A DNA stretch of 29,955 nt from Coprothermobacter sp. (GCA_012842545.1 DUSQ01000041.1:1-29955); one strand, 5' to 3'; shown: positions 16,299-24,008, numbered from the stretch's first letter. Translations and numbers: made by a program. Notes: a model not told the origin generated them from the sequence alone.

Positions 16299-16321
16299 TA
16301 GCCATATGGGAGGATGTAACA

Positions 16322-17137
16322 TTGGCAAACAAGTACTACACCATAGGAGAAATCTCCAAATTGTACGGCATCGGAAGAGATTCTTTGATGTACTACGAAG
16401 AAATTGGCTTGCTAAAACCCATGCGTGGTGAAAACAATTACCGGCTTTACACGTTGACCGATATTTGGAAACTTAACACCATTAAGGAGCTTAGAGCCTT
16501 GGGATTCCCCATGGAGAAAATAAAGCAGTACATTGAAGGGAGGTCTCTCCATAGCACTACGGAAATTCTCAAAGAAGAAGTGACCATAATAGAGTCGACG
16601 ATTGAACAGCTTCAAGCCTTCAAAAGCGATATACTGAAGCGTTTAGAAGACATTGAAAAACTACTTGAACACGAAAAACTCGATACACCTGACATGGCCC
16701 ATTTTAATGAAAGAACGGCATTAATCTTGCATGAAAGGATTACCAGAGATGAGGAATTTGACTTCCTTGTAAGAAAACTTCAAAGAGACCGCGAAGAGGA
16801 ATTCTACATTTTAGGCAACCCCAGGATTGGAGCCATTTATGACTTTGAGAGCATAAAACATAACGTGTTTAATCAGTACGAGGCAGTATTCACGGTATTG
16901 CCTGAAGGACGCGAAGGCGACATAAAGTTTCCTGCTGGCACTTACGCAACAGTGGCATACAAAGGCCCTTATACTAACAACAAAACACATATCACGGAGC
17001 TAATTCGTTTCATCGAAGCGCAGGGTTACGCAGTGGCCGGATCTCCAATAGAGTTTTACCGCATTGACATACACGAAACACGCATACCAGAGGAGTTTCT
17101 TACTGAAATACAGATACCTGTCAAGAAAGCCTCTTAA
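16322..17137 (+). CDS. MerR-family regulator with GyrI-like effector-binding domain
   Basis: Transcription activator/repressor of the MerR family, most like BmrR-type multidrug sensors. Residues 5-75 form the MerR winged helix (YYTIGEISKLYGIGRDSLMYYEEIGLL, then NNYRLYTLTDIWKLN as the wing). A dimerising coiled coil follows at about 80-118. The C-terminal half (about 150-271) is a GyrI-like/BmrR-type ligand domain with GTYATVAYKGPY and a final EIQIPVKK strand. The start is TTG at 16322, with GGAGG 8 nt ahead. A longer reading from 16241 would run through the operator and is rejected. The product has 271 residues. It is divergent from the MATE gene, with the dyad described between them. It contains no Cys near the dimer helix, arguing against metal or redox sensing. 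Confidence 0.9.
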   Translation: MANKYYTIGEISKLYGIGRDSLMYYEEIGLLKPMRGENNYRLYTLTDIWKLNTIKELRALGFPMEKIKQYIEGRSLHSTTEILKEEVTIIESTIEQLQAFKSDILKRLEDIEKLLEHEKLDTPDMAHFNERTALILHERITRDEEFDFLVRKLQRDREEEFYILGNPRIGAIYDFESIKHNVFNQYEAVFTVLPEGREGDIKFPAGTYATVAYKGPYTNNKTHITELIRFIEAQGYAVAGSPIEFYRIDIHETRIPEEFLTEIQIPVKKAS

Positions 17138-17192
17138 AAAAATCGTTTCAAAACCGTACGTAATTACGAGCGCCACAATTAAAAACATGTAC

Positions 17193-17560
17193 TTACTCGT
17201 TTGCCACCTTAGTGGGTTCTTCCCAACCGGGCAGGGTATCTGGTAAATGGAAGAAACTCACCGTTAACATAATCCTGCCAACAAGGTCCACTACAAACCC
17301 CACGAGGACAATACCAAGAATCCTTCCCCAGAAAATCCAACTTGCCGATCGCTCAAAGTTAGAAACACCAGTTAGTTTTCCGATGTTTTTGTAAATGTTT
17401 CTGTATATAATGGCGATAATAAATGTGTTTCCATAACCGACAGAAGAAGCAATATCAGAGCACCGATTAAAAGAAACAGATTTGGGAAAACCAAACTGAT
17501 CACGTACAGAATAGAACCAATTTCACCTAATGTCCTTGCTTTGAAAATGCTTTTACCCAA
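17193..17560 (-). pseudogene. Decayed second copy of the DUF996 membrane-protein gene
   Basis: Two pieces in different frames match the intact DUF996 gene at 17730-18389. The upstream piece (17560 down to about 17440) reads KARTLGEIG and a hydrophobic segment, matching KARTLGQIG at residues 6-14 of the intact protein. The downstream piece (about 17445 to the TAA at 17193) reads LTGVSNFE and WGRILGIVLVGFVVD, matching LTGVSEFH and WGRILSIVLVGFIVD near the C terminus. Roughly 90-100 internal residues are missing and the junction near 17421-17445 is out of frame. The remnant is about 370 bp against 660 bp. No convincing start or ribosome site exists: TTG at 17560 is the only option, and an upstream in-frame reading runs through tRNA-Gln. 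The region 17138-17192 before it, after the regulator gene, shows no clear terminator. Confidence 0.8.
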
Positions 17561-17575
17561 CCCGACAGATCCTAA

Positions 17576-17650
17576 TGGCTGGGGGAGGTGGACTCGAACC
17601 ACCACTACAGGATCCAAAGTCCTGTGTCCTGCCCATTAGACGATCCCCCA
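17576..17650 (-). tRNA. tRNA-Gln (anticodon TTG)
   Basis: Seventy-five nucleotides on the minus strand fold as a standard cloverleaf. The acceptor TGGGGGA pairs with TCCCCCA, followed by discriminator G and an encoded CCA. The anticodon stem CAGGA/TCCTG encloses loop CTTTGGA with anticodon TTG, reading CAA. The T-arm GGTGG/CCACC encloses TTCGAGT. A D-arm with GTCTAATGGGCAGGAC lies between. It sits between the intact DUF996 gene (upstream) and its decayed copy (downstream), all on the same strand. Confidence 0.97.
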
Positions 17651-17675
17651 ACACGCAGAACCAAACAACAGAATT

Positions 17676-17704
17676 ATTTTATCATGACAGTGTGTCTTCT
17701 CCAA
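17676..17704 (-). promoter_or_regulatory. Candidate promoter of tRNA-Gln
   Basis: On the minus strand TTGGAG (17704-17699) and TAAAAT (17681-17676) are separated by 17 nt. Transcription would start near 17669, about 20 nt before the mature tRNA 5' end at 17650. The -10 matches five of six consensus bases and the -35 three of six. The 79-nt gap 17651-17729 holds nothing else that I can identify. Confidence 0.4.
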
Positions 17705-17729
17705 AGCATCTCATAAAATGTCTTTCCTT

Positions 17730-18389
17730 TTAAACCCCATCGTTTTCAGAGTTATTCACATGGCTATCACCAGGCTTTGCTCCCGGTAACGGCAAAGACT
17801 CGGGCATGCTAAAAAACGACACACTCAGCACCACACGACCAACAAAGTCAACGATGAAACCAACCAGGACAATACTTAGTATGCGCCCCCACATGATGAG
17901 GTTACCAGCCGTGTGGAATTCAGAAACGCCGGTCAAATCTCCCACTTGCGAGAAGGCATCTCGGTACATCAAACCAGCTATGATGTTTAATACGTAAGGA
18001 ATAGCTAATGACATAAGTATGACACCCCAATTGGGGAGTTCGGCCATGCACACCAGCCCAAAGAATGGTAGTTCCAAATAAGGTCCACCTTCTCCATAGC
18101 AAGCATTTCCGGGTGCAGGCGAAACCATTGCCCTCCTAATAGCCACCAAGCCTAAAAAGAAAACGACAATAAAAGCCACCCATGACACAATCTCAATGAT
18201 GACCGCGGTCAGAAGACGTTTTTCTGCTCCTTCATAGCTCGTTGACCTTACTAAGTCCTCCATACTAAGGTAAAGCAAAACCATGCCTGCTAAAGCAAAA
18301 GCCCACCCTACTACGGGAATGAAGTATAGCAAAGATAGAATGGCACCAATCTGCCCAAGTGTCCTTGCCTTACTGATTTCTTTTTCCAT
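17730..18389 (-). CDS. DUF996-family integral membrane protein
   Basis: Predicted multi-pass membrane protein of the DUF996 family, which I know mainly from archaea; function unknown. The 219 residues begin with the family-typical SKARTLGQIGAIL. Hydrophobic segments lie at about 11-40 (long enough for two short helices), 60-86, 105-140 and 165-190. Near the C terminus LTGVSEFHTAG precedes WGRILSIVLVGFIVD, and a hydrophilic tail of about 25 residues follows. An ATG at 18389 follows a weak GAGGTGAGTAGGG. A broken paralogue lies just downstream across tRNA-Gln. The archaeal affinity suggests transfer, but no composition break is obvious by eye. Confidence 0.8.
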   Translation of the reverse strand: MEKEISKARTLGQIGAILSLLYFIPVVGWAFALAGMVLLYLSMEDLVRSTSYEGAEKRLLTAVIIEIVSWVAFIVVFFLGLVAIRRAMVSPAPGNACYGEGGPYLELPFFGLVCMAELPNWGVILMSLAIPYVLNIIAGLMYRDAFSQVGDLTGVSEFHTAGNLIMWGRILSIVLVGFIVDFVGRVVLSVSFFSMPESLPLPGAKPGDSHVNNSENDGV

Positions 18390-18500
18390 GGGTCCCTACT
18401 CACCTCTTTTCACGACATCCAACATGGTGCCCAACACTTGGCTGGAACTGGAGACGGTTACAGATCTCCAACCGTGTCGTCAAATGGCATAAAAGTCAGG
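18390..18500. other. Gap with two mutually exclusive short hairpins ahead of the DUF996 gene
   Basis: A 111-nt gap between two minus-strand genes. ACGGTT (18454-18459) can pair with AACCGT (18470-18475), and GGAGA (18450-18454) can instead pair with TCTCC (18465-18469); the two cannot coexist. On the minus strand TTGACG (18483-18478) could be a -35 box, but the -10 position 17 nt on reads TAACCG, a poor match. No U-tract follows the hairpins, so they are not clear terminators for the long coaD-led run that ends here. Confidence 0.3.
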
Positions 18501-19268
18501 CTATTTGCAGTTTATACCATACCAAATCTGTTTAATCTCCTCTAGCAGCACTTCATTGCGTGCTGCTATGAGAACAGCATTTGGACCTTCCTGCCAGCAC
18601 GTGCCACCAGACACTTCCACCAACAGCTTTCCGGCAGCCACATCCCACAGTTCAAAACGCGGTAGGAGAAACACATCCAAAGCACCTGAAGCAACATAGG
18701 TTAAGCCCAGCGCAGCCGAGCCCAGCATCCTTAAGCGCATTGCCTTCTTTTGAACAGCTGCTAGGAACTCACCGTAGCCAGCAGCATAGGGATCATCTTT
18801 CCTAGGCGTCCCAAGACCCACAAACGCTTCCCCCAAAGAATCCACTCGTCTGGTGTTTTTAACAACGCCGTTATTCAAGAACAGATGTTCCCCATCAGAC
18901 CAGTAGATGCGTTTAGTAACTGCTTCTCCTACTGCTCCCAACACAGCCTTGTCCCCTTCCATTAGCGCCAGTGAAACCCCAACCAAGGGAAGGCGAACTG
19001 TGAAGTTCACTGTGCCATCTATGGGATCCAATACCCACAGACGCTCACCACCATTTTTCAGTCCGTATTCTTCGCCCATGAAACCGAAACTGCTGTATTC
19101 TTGCAGAAAGGCTTGAACTTTCTTTTCAATCTGTTTGTCCAGGAACGTTACGCGATCATCCACACCTTTGGGTTCCCACGGAACTGTGTTGTACCAGTAT
19201 TCCCCTATTTCGTCAAGCGCAAGTCTAACAGCCCTAAGCATGACAGTTTCCACTGATTGCTCAGTCAC
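18501..19268 (-). CDS. Inositol monophosphatase family protein
   Basis: Mg-dependent, Li-sensitive-type sugar or inositol phosphatase (IMPase/CysQ/FBPase IV family). Metal-site motifs are present: GEEYG after a hydrophobic strand, LDPIDGTVNF (family WVLDPIDGT) and ELWDVAAGKLLVEVSGG near the C terminus. The exact substrate (inositol 1-phosphate, fructose 1,6-bisphosphate, PAP) cannot be read from this. GTG at 19268 is chosen: it overlaps the ftsY stop by 8 nt and gives 255 residues, a normal length. An ATG at 19241 (246 residues) is the alternative. A reading from 19337 would overlap ftsY by 77 nt and is unlikely. It is the last gene of the coaD-led run. Confidence 0.88.
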   Translation of the reverse strand: MTEQSVETVMLRAVRLALDEIGEYWYNTVPWEPKGVDDRVTFLDKQIEKKVQAFLQEYSSFGFMGEEYGLKNGGERLWVLDPIDGTVNFTVRLPLVGVSLALMEGDKAVLGAVGEAVTKRIYWSDGEHLFLNNGVVKNTRRVDSLGEAFVGLGTPRKDDPYAAGYGEFLAAVQKKAMRLRMLGSAALGLTYVASGALDVFLLPRFELWDVAAGKLLVEVSGGTCWQEGPNAVLIAARNEVLLEEIKQIWYGINCK

Positions 19269-20130
19269 TGTTGCCACCACCGTTGTTACCAAGTATGGCA
19301 TCGACAACCTTTTCTGGGGTGTAAAAATCAATGTCATCGAGCTGCTGACCGAAACAAACTAGTTTAACCGGAATTTTTAGCTCATCCCAGATGGAGAAAA
19401 TCATTCCACCCTTTGCCGTACTGTCCATTTTGGTTAATACTAAACCCGTTATGGGTGCACCCTGGACAAACGAAATGGCTTGACGGTACCCCTGAATGCC
19501 CTGCGTACCGTCCAATACCAGGAGCACTTCCTGAGGAAACTCGGCAGAGAATTTCTTGCTAACCTTTATTAGTTTACTCAACTCATCAATGAGAGCCCTT
19601 GAAGTATGGATTCGCCCAGCGGTGTCTACCAAGAAAACAGACGCTTCGGGGTTTTCTGAGAGAGCCTTGTAAAGAATGGAACCGCTGTCGGAACCACGTT
19701 CTCCACCAACGTAATTAACAGGCATTTGATTCACCAGTGTACTCAATTGATCCTGAGCAGCCGCCCTAAAAGTATCAGCACCCACAACTACAACGTTCTT
19801 GCCTCGTTTCGCATACATGTGAGCCAGTTTTGCCACTGTGGTAGTTTTTCCAACACCGTTCACACCAATGACAAAGAACACAGAGGGCACACTGTTATCT
19901 CTGAGTGGTTCAAAAGGTGGCGCTTCGTTCAAAAGGACCTCTTTTATGACGTCCACATTATTGCCTTTCTCCTTAATTTGCTCCAAAAGTGCCTGAGCCT
20001 TCTTCAAACTGAAATCAGCCATGATGAGTTTTGAGAGGAGCTCCTCCTCTTGCTCAGGAGTAAGAGCTTTACCTTGCATTTTCAGTACTGTTTGATGAAA
20101 GAACGCTTTAAAACCATCTAAAAGGCCCAT
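19261..20130 (-). CDS. ftsY: Signal recognition particle receptor FtsY
   Basis: SRP-type GTPase that docks SRP-ribosome complexes at the membrane for co-translational insertion. The 289 residues comprise an N domain (about 1-75) and a G domain with P-loop GVNGVGKT at 89-96, the SRP-GTPase insertion motif DTFRAAAQDQL at 119-129, DTAGR at 169-173 and TKMD at 233-236. The acidic A domain of Escherichia coli FtsY is absent, as in many other bacteria, so targeting likely relies on the short amphipathic N terminus (MGLLDGFKAFF). The loop late in the G domain reads FGQQLDDIDFY where many members have a Gly-rich GVGE-type sequence. The start ATG follows the radical SAM stop by one nucleotide. Confidence 0.96.
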   Translation of the reverse strand: MGLLDGFKAFFHQTVLKMQGKALTPEQEEELLSKLIMADFSLKKAQALLEQIKEKGNNVDVIKEVLLNEAPPFEPLRDNSVPSVFFVIGVNGVGKTTTVAKLAHMYAKRGKNVVVVGADTFRAAAQDQLSTLVNQMPVNYVGGERGSDSGSILYKALSENPEASVFLVDTAGRIHTSRALIDELSKLIKVSKKFSAEFPQEVLLVLDGTQGIQGYRQAISFVQGAPITGLVLTKMDSTAKGGMIFSIWDELKIPVKLVCFGQQLDDIDFYTPEKVVDAILGNNGGGNSD

Positions 20131-20131
20131 T

Positions 20132-20908
20132 TCACATCACGCCCCTAACTAATTCTCCAAAATTGCCACAGTAGGGACCTGCCACCAGTTCGTCTGATAA
20201 AAATTCTGAACTGTGGAGCCCTATCTGCAAGACCGCAATACCAGCATTCCTAAAACTGCAGTATGCTTTGCGACTCCAGTAAAGTGCTTCCTCCATGGTT
20301 AGTGGCTTGTAGCTCCCATCCACATACATCCTTTCCAGCTCAGTACCTCGTAAAACCAACGTTGGGAAATATCTCACTCCCCAAGGCTTTAGAGACACCG
20401 TCTGAGAAATGGTTTTTTCCCGGAGGCAGTCATTTTCACCAGGTAGACCGACCATGAGTTGAAAAACCTCTTTAAACTTCCCCTTTAGAAGCTCGTGCGC
20501 ATGCAGAACATCGGAGACCGAATGACCACGCCCAGACATCTCTAAGACCTCATCGGAGAAACTCTCTACGCCAATTTCCACCGTGGTTACACCATGATCA
20601 GACAAAATCTGAACTATTTGCTCGTTTATTTGGTCTGGTCGGGTAGAAACCCTAAGCCCTTTTGCTTTTCCACTCCGAAGAAAAATCAGAAATGGTTCGA
20701 GTATTTTCTTTAAAAGCTTTTCGGAACTCGTTGGAGTACCGCCGTAAAAAGCTATCTCGTCATACACCAAATTACTTCGTTGAATGTAATTAAACGCTTC
20801 TTGAACACTTTGCTCCCAGGGTTTTATACGCTCTGCAGCCCGCTGATTACAAAAAACACAACGGCTCGAGCAACCAGCGTTAGAAAGAAAGATCGGGTAA
20901 ACCTTCAT
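20132..20908 (-). CDS. Radical SAM protein (Elp3-like subgroup)
   Basis: Radical SAM enzyme with a 4Fe-4S site CSSRCVFC at residues 13-20 (C13-x3-C17-x2-C20). Other family parts are the GGTP motif (FYGGTPTS) that contacts SAM, a RPDQI motif after the third strand, a VEIGVESFSDEVL strand, and MVGLPGE. This arrangement resembles the Elp3/MiaB-type oxidoreductases often found beside acpP-plsX or rnc genes; the substrate is not known to me. The 258 residues lack an N-acetyltransferase domain, so this is not full Elp3, and they lack TRAM or UPF0004 domains, so it is not MiaB. The ATG overlaps the acpP stop as ATGA, implying coupled translation. Confidence 0.88.
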   Translation of the reverse strand: MKVYPIFLSNAGCSSRCVFCNQRAAERIKPWEQSVQEAFNYIQRSNLVYDEIAFYGGTPTSSEKLLKKILEPFLIFLRSGKAKGLRVSTRPDQINEQIVQILSDHGVTTVEIGVESFSDEVLEMSGRGHSVSDVLHAHELLKGKFKEVFQLMVGLPGENDCLREKTISQTVSLKPWGVRYFPTLVLRGTELERMYVDGSYKPLTMEEALYWSRKAYCSFRNAGIAVLQIGLHSSEFLSDELVAGPYCGNFGELVRGVM

Positions 20909-21153
20909 TTAGTATAGAGATTTGACTCGATTATATCCACCACATCTTTGACCGTTTTTATTTGCTGAAGCTGTTCATCACTAAATTCAAACCCAAAAAC
21001 CTGCTCCACACTCAGAGCAAGGTCAACCAAATCCAAACTATCTAAGTTAAGGTCATTCACCAGGTCCGACTCCATGGTGATCTCTTCCTCTTCTACGGTA
21101 ACCGTATCTTTGAGAATGTTCTTTAGCTCCTGGAAGATCTTTTCTCTCTCCAC
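20905..21153 (-). CDS. acpP: Acyl carrier protein
   Basis: Carries acyl chains on a 4'-phosphopantetheine arm attached to Ser39 in the motif LDSLDLVDLA. The 82 residues are strongly acidic and helical, of typical ACP length. The start is GTG at 21153 with AGGAGG about 10 nt ahead, inside the 3' end of plsX, giving a 31-nt overlap between the two genes. The pairing with plsX fits: PlsX converts acyl-ACP to acyl-phosphate. CoaD, which makes the CoA precursor that donates the phosphopantetheine arm, is encoded at the head of the same run. No fabH, fabD, fabG or fabF lies in this window. Confidence 0.95.
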   Translation of the reverse strand: MEREKIFQELKNILKDTVTVEEEEITMESDLVNDLNLDSLDLVDLALSVEQVFGFEFSDEQLQQIKTVKDVVDIIESNLYTK

Positions 21154-22118
21154 CTTACTAGTTCCTCCTTCACTGATCCAATGGTATTTCGTTCCATAAG
21201 TAATTTACCAGTATGTAGAGCGTTATATACAGCCTCGGGGTCACTTTTACCATGCCCTTTGAGTACATTGCCCTTCAAACCCAGAATGGGACTGACCCCA
21301 TAGGTTCTGTAATCAAACTTCTTGAAAGATTGATCCAAGCTCCCTTTAACCAAACCCAACCCGACCTTCTCCTTAATACCCTTTTGGCTGACACCTTTAA
21401 GTGTTTGTTTTACCACATCCAGTACACCCTCAGCAGTTTTAAGAAAGACATTCCCGAGAAGCCCCCATGTTACCACCACGTTAACGGCTGGTAAAAGGAG
21501 CTGATCAGGTTCTACAAAGCCCGTAAACTCGGGCATGTCAGCCATGAGTTGAGCCGCTTCCTGAATGAGTTTCGAGCCTTTATGCTTTTCTTTTCCCACA
21601 TTGAGAATGGCTACAGACTCAGGCAAGTGGCCTTCCAGTGATTTGTAATAGGCACATCCGAAAGCTGCAAAGTCCAGAAGGTCAGCAGGGTCCACATCAG
21701 CATTTGCTCCAGCATCCACCAATACCCATGTGGAACCCTGCACAGAAGGCATGGCAATACAAATAGCTGGCCGGATATGAGCTTCCAGCCTTTTGACATA
21801 AGCAACGCCACCTATGACCAACGCTCCCGTATTACCAAAACTTATGAGGCCTTCCACCGTTCCATCAGCAACCATTTCTAAGCCTTTACACATGCTACTA
21901 TTTCGTTTCTTCAGCACTACGGTGGGTTCGTCCTCTTGATGAACCACTTCATCGCACTGGACCACTGTGACGCTGCTTGAATCTCTTACTATTTCGCCTT
22001 TTGAAACCAAGATGAAAAGCTCATCCTCATCACGGTGATCACGAGCGTAGCGGTACACACCCTCCAGTAGAACACCCGGAGGTTGATCTGCGCCCATGAG
22101 ATCAAGGGCGATCTTCAT
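21123..22118 (-). CDS. plsX: Phosphate acyltransferase PlsX
   Basis: Makes acyl-phosphate from acyl-ACP and phosphate for the PlsY step of phospholipid synthesis; a peripheral membrane enzyme. The 331 residues start with the family signature KIALDLMGAD and contain the segments KKRNSSMCKGLEMV, LISFGNTGALV, RPAICIAMPS, WVLVDAGANAD and AILNVGKEKHKG, all typical of PlsX. Length is normal. The start ATG lies 7 nt after the rpmF stop, and the 3' end overlaps acpP by 31 nt. The rpmF-plsX linkage is widespread in bacteria and supports the call. Confidence 0.96.
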   Translation of the reverse strand: MKIALDLMGADQPPGVLLEGVYRYARDHRDEDELFILVSKGEIVRDSSSVTVVQCDEVVHQEDEPTVVLKKRNSSMCKGLEMVADGTVEGLISFGNTGALVIGGVAYVKRLEAHIRPAICIAMPSVQGSTWVLVDAGANADVDPADLLDFAAFGCAYYKSLEGHLPESVAILNVGKEKHKGSKLIQEAAQLMADMPEFTGFVEPDQLLLPAVNVVVTWGLLGNVFLKTAEGVLDVVKQTLKGVSQKGIKEKVGLGLVKGSLDQSFKKFDYRTYGVSPILGLKGNVLKGHGKSDPEAVYNALHTGKLLMERNTIGSVKEELVRWREKRSSRS

Positions 22119-22125
22119 TTCTTAA

Positions 22126-22317
22126 TTAGCCTTTCTCTTCTTTCTCAATCTTTATTTTTTCTTCTCCACCATACCAACCACAATTAGGACAAACCGTGTG
22201 AGATGGTATGAGTTCGTGACAATGTGGACATTCAATCAAATTCGGTACCGTAGCCTTAAAATGAGCTCTTCTCTGATCTCTCTTCATACGCGTCGGTTTC
22301 TTCTTTGGTGCACCCAT
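22126..22317 (-). CDS. rpmF: 50S ribosomal protein L32
   Basis: Small protein of the large ribosomal subunit. The 63 residues begin MGAPKKKPTRMKRDQRRAH, the conserved L32 N terminus (usually M-A-V-P-K-x-K). A zinc ribbon follows: C30-P-H-C33 and C43-P-N-C46. The C-terminal tail is Lys/Glu-rich. Zinc-ribbon L32 is one of the two known L32 forms; a zinc-free paralogue could exist elsewhere in the genome. It sits directly between the yceD-like gene (3-nt gap) and plsX, the usual order in bacteria. Confidence 0.96.
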   Translation of the reverse strand: MGAPKKKPTRMKRDQRRAHFKATVPNLIECPHCHELIPSHTVCPNCGWYGGEEKIKIEKEEKG

Positions 22318-22320
22318 GTA

Positions 22321-22785
22321 TTATTTCCCTCCTTCATCCAGTATGAGTTCAACAAACCCCAGCTCGTCAAGGAGCTTTACAGGTCCGGGACACTCATCCC
22401 TGCAAATAAGCTTTGTTGGTAAACCACTCAAAATGTATTCGCTCAACAATTCTATCACATTCACTTGACCGTTCGGAGTATAAAAAGTTGAAATGTCCTC
22501 TTCTGAAAGTTTCTTTTCCTCGCCTGTAGGGACCGGTTCACGCCCAATAATGAAGATCTCTTCATTTTCAAGTTCCACGTGCTGCCAAAACATTTCGCCA
22601 CAGCGATCACAGGGAACTTTCACATCCACTGACCCATCCACTATGACGTCAAATTTGGTAAACTCCCACTGCTCCACTTCCAGCGTTCCTTTTAAGTTCC
22701 TTATCTCGTAAGGAAGTTGCAGATTATCCTCCAGGGAGGACAGATCCAGTTTTTTATAACCCTTTTCGCGCCTTACAGCGTTCAA
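22321..22785 (-). CDS. YceD/DUF177-family protein
   Basis: Member of the DUF177/YceD family, encoded next to rpmF in most bacteria and linked in the literature to 23S rRNA processing or accumulation; its mechanism is unclear to me. Two Cys pairs are present: C59-D-R-C62 (the family PCxRC motif) and C128-x3-C132 (the family ICxxxCxG motif), suggesting metal binding. The TTG at 22785 gives 154 residues but has no ribosome site. An in-frame ATA at 22809 overlaps the ackA stop (ATAG) and has AGGGG about 6 nt ahead. It would add eight residues (DETITID-type) resembling family N termini. The real start is therefore open. Confidence 0.88.
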   Translation of the reverse strand: MNAVRREKGYKKLDLSSLEDNLQLPYEIRNLKGTLEVEQWEFTKFDVIVDGSVDVKVPCDRCGEMFWQHVELENEEIFIIGREPVPTGEEKKLSEEDISTFYTPNGQVNVIELLSEYILSGLPTKLICRDECPGPVKLLDELGFVELILDEGGK

Positions 22786-22805
22786 GTCAATAGTTATTGT
22801 TTCGT

Positions 22806-24008
22806 CTATTTTAATCCCCTCACAATCTCGTAAGTATCGCGGGCAATCATGAGCTCCTCATTGGTTCTAATGGACATGACCACCACCTTAGAATCCGCAG
22901 CGCTTATTATGGCATCTCCCCGAGTGTTGTTCCTCTCCTTGTCCAACTTTATGCCCAGAAACTCCAAGCCATCGCAAACCATTTCACGAACAATGGGTGA
23001 ATTCTCACCCACACCTGCTGTGAAAATGAGCACGTCCAATCCACCCATAGCAGCAGCATAAGAGCCTATGTACTTTTTAAGACGATAACAATAAACTTCC
23101 ATGGCCTTCCTCGCATCCTCATCACCTGCTGCCATCCAATCTTCAATGTCTCGCATGTCAAAACTTCTACCACGGACTAAACCAAAAATGCCACTCTTCT
23201 TATTCAAGAGGTTGTCTACTTCATCAAACGACATACCCAGTTCACGCATCATCCAAATGGGAATGGCAGGATCCAAATCTCCTGAACGCGTTCCCATGAC
23301 TAGTCCTTCCAAGGGAGTGAAGCCCATGGACGTATCAATGGATTTTCCACCCTGAATAGCGCAAACAGAAGCTCCATTACCCAAGTGAGCACTAATAATA
23401 CGAAGTTCAGACAAATCTTTACCCAACCTGCTGGCAGCTTCCATGGCAACGTAGCGATGACTGGTTCCATGAAAGCCATAACGTCTTACTTTGTATTTCT
23501 CATAGAACTCGATGGGCAACGCGTAAAGGTAAGCTCTCTCAGGCATGGTTGAATGAAATGCGGTGTCAAAAACGCCCACCATGGGGACCTCTGGTAATAC
23601 AGCTTTTGTGGCATAAATACCGGTAAGGTTGGGCGGATTGTGCAGTGGAGCTAAATTCTTGTTTCTTTCCAAAGCTTCGATAACTTCTTCCGTAATTAGC
23701 ACAGAACCAGAGAATTCCTCTCCACCATGAACAACTCGGTGCCCCACAGCACCGATTTCCTGCAGGGAACTAATCACCCCATATTGGCTTGATGTAAGCG
23801 TGTCCAATACCCACTGTAGAGCATCTTTGTGAGTAATGGGTTCCTCTCTGTCAAACTTCATTTTGTCTGAACCTTTAGTGTAGTTGAGAAAAGGCTTATC
23901 CAAACCGATTCTTTCCACGATCCCTTTGGCCATAACCGATTCATCTTCCATGTTGAAGAGTTGGAACTTCAAGGAGCTACTTCCAGCATTGAGCACCAGG
24001 ATTTTCAT
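22806..24008 (-). CDS. ackA: Acetate kinase
   Basis: Interconverts acetyl-phosphate plus ADP and acetate plus ATP, the final ATP-yielding step of acetogenic fermentation. The 400 residues are full length for the family. Motifs in order are ILVLNAGSSSLKF at 3-15, GHRVVHGG, FDTAFH, RYGFHGTSH, HLGNGASV, GDLDP and FTAGVGENS; all the ATP- and phosphate-binding segments appear intact. The ATG overlaps the coaD stop by one base (TAATG). No pta gene for phosphotransacetylase is in this window. Its place between coaD and the yceD-rpmF-plsX set links acetyl-phosphate, CoA and lipid supply genes; whether this has a regulatory purpose is unknown. Confidence 0.98.
   Translation of the reverse strand: MKILVLNAGSSSLKFQLFNMEDESVMAKGIVERIGLDKPFLNYTKGSDKMKFDREEPITHKDALQWVLDTLTSSQYGVISSLQEIGAVGHRVVHGGEEFSGSVLITEEVIEALERNKNLAPLHNPPNLTGIYATKAVLPEVPMVGVFDTAFHSTMPERAYLYALPIEFYEKYKVRRYGFHGTSHRYVAMEAASRLGKDLSELRIISAHLGNGASVCAIQGGKSIDTSMGFTPLEGLVMGTRSGDLDPAIPIWMMRELGMSFDEVDNLLNKKSGIFGLVRGRSFDMRDIEDWMAAGDEDARKAMEVYCYRLKKYIGSYAAAMGGLDVLIFTAGVGENSPIVREMVCDGLEFLGIKLDKERNNTRGDAIISAADSKVVVMSIRTNEELMIARDTYEIVRGLK

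Noticed and set aside
16241..16321. Longer N terminus for the MerR-type regulator
   Set aside because: It crosses the operator, while TTG at 16322 has GGAGG at good spacing and places the HTH at the normal N-terminal position.
16260..16328. Longer N terminus for the MATE protein
   Set aside because: It would translate through the promoter dyad and into the divergent regulator gene; MAKNTPL is the natural start.
17372..17617. Open frame of 81 codons read as a small membrane protein
   Set aside because: Its first part lies inside tRNA-Gln on the same strand and the rest is the N-terminal piece of the decayed DUF996 copy, ending out of frame.
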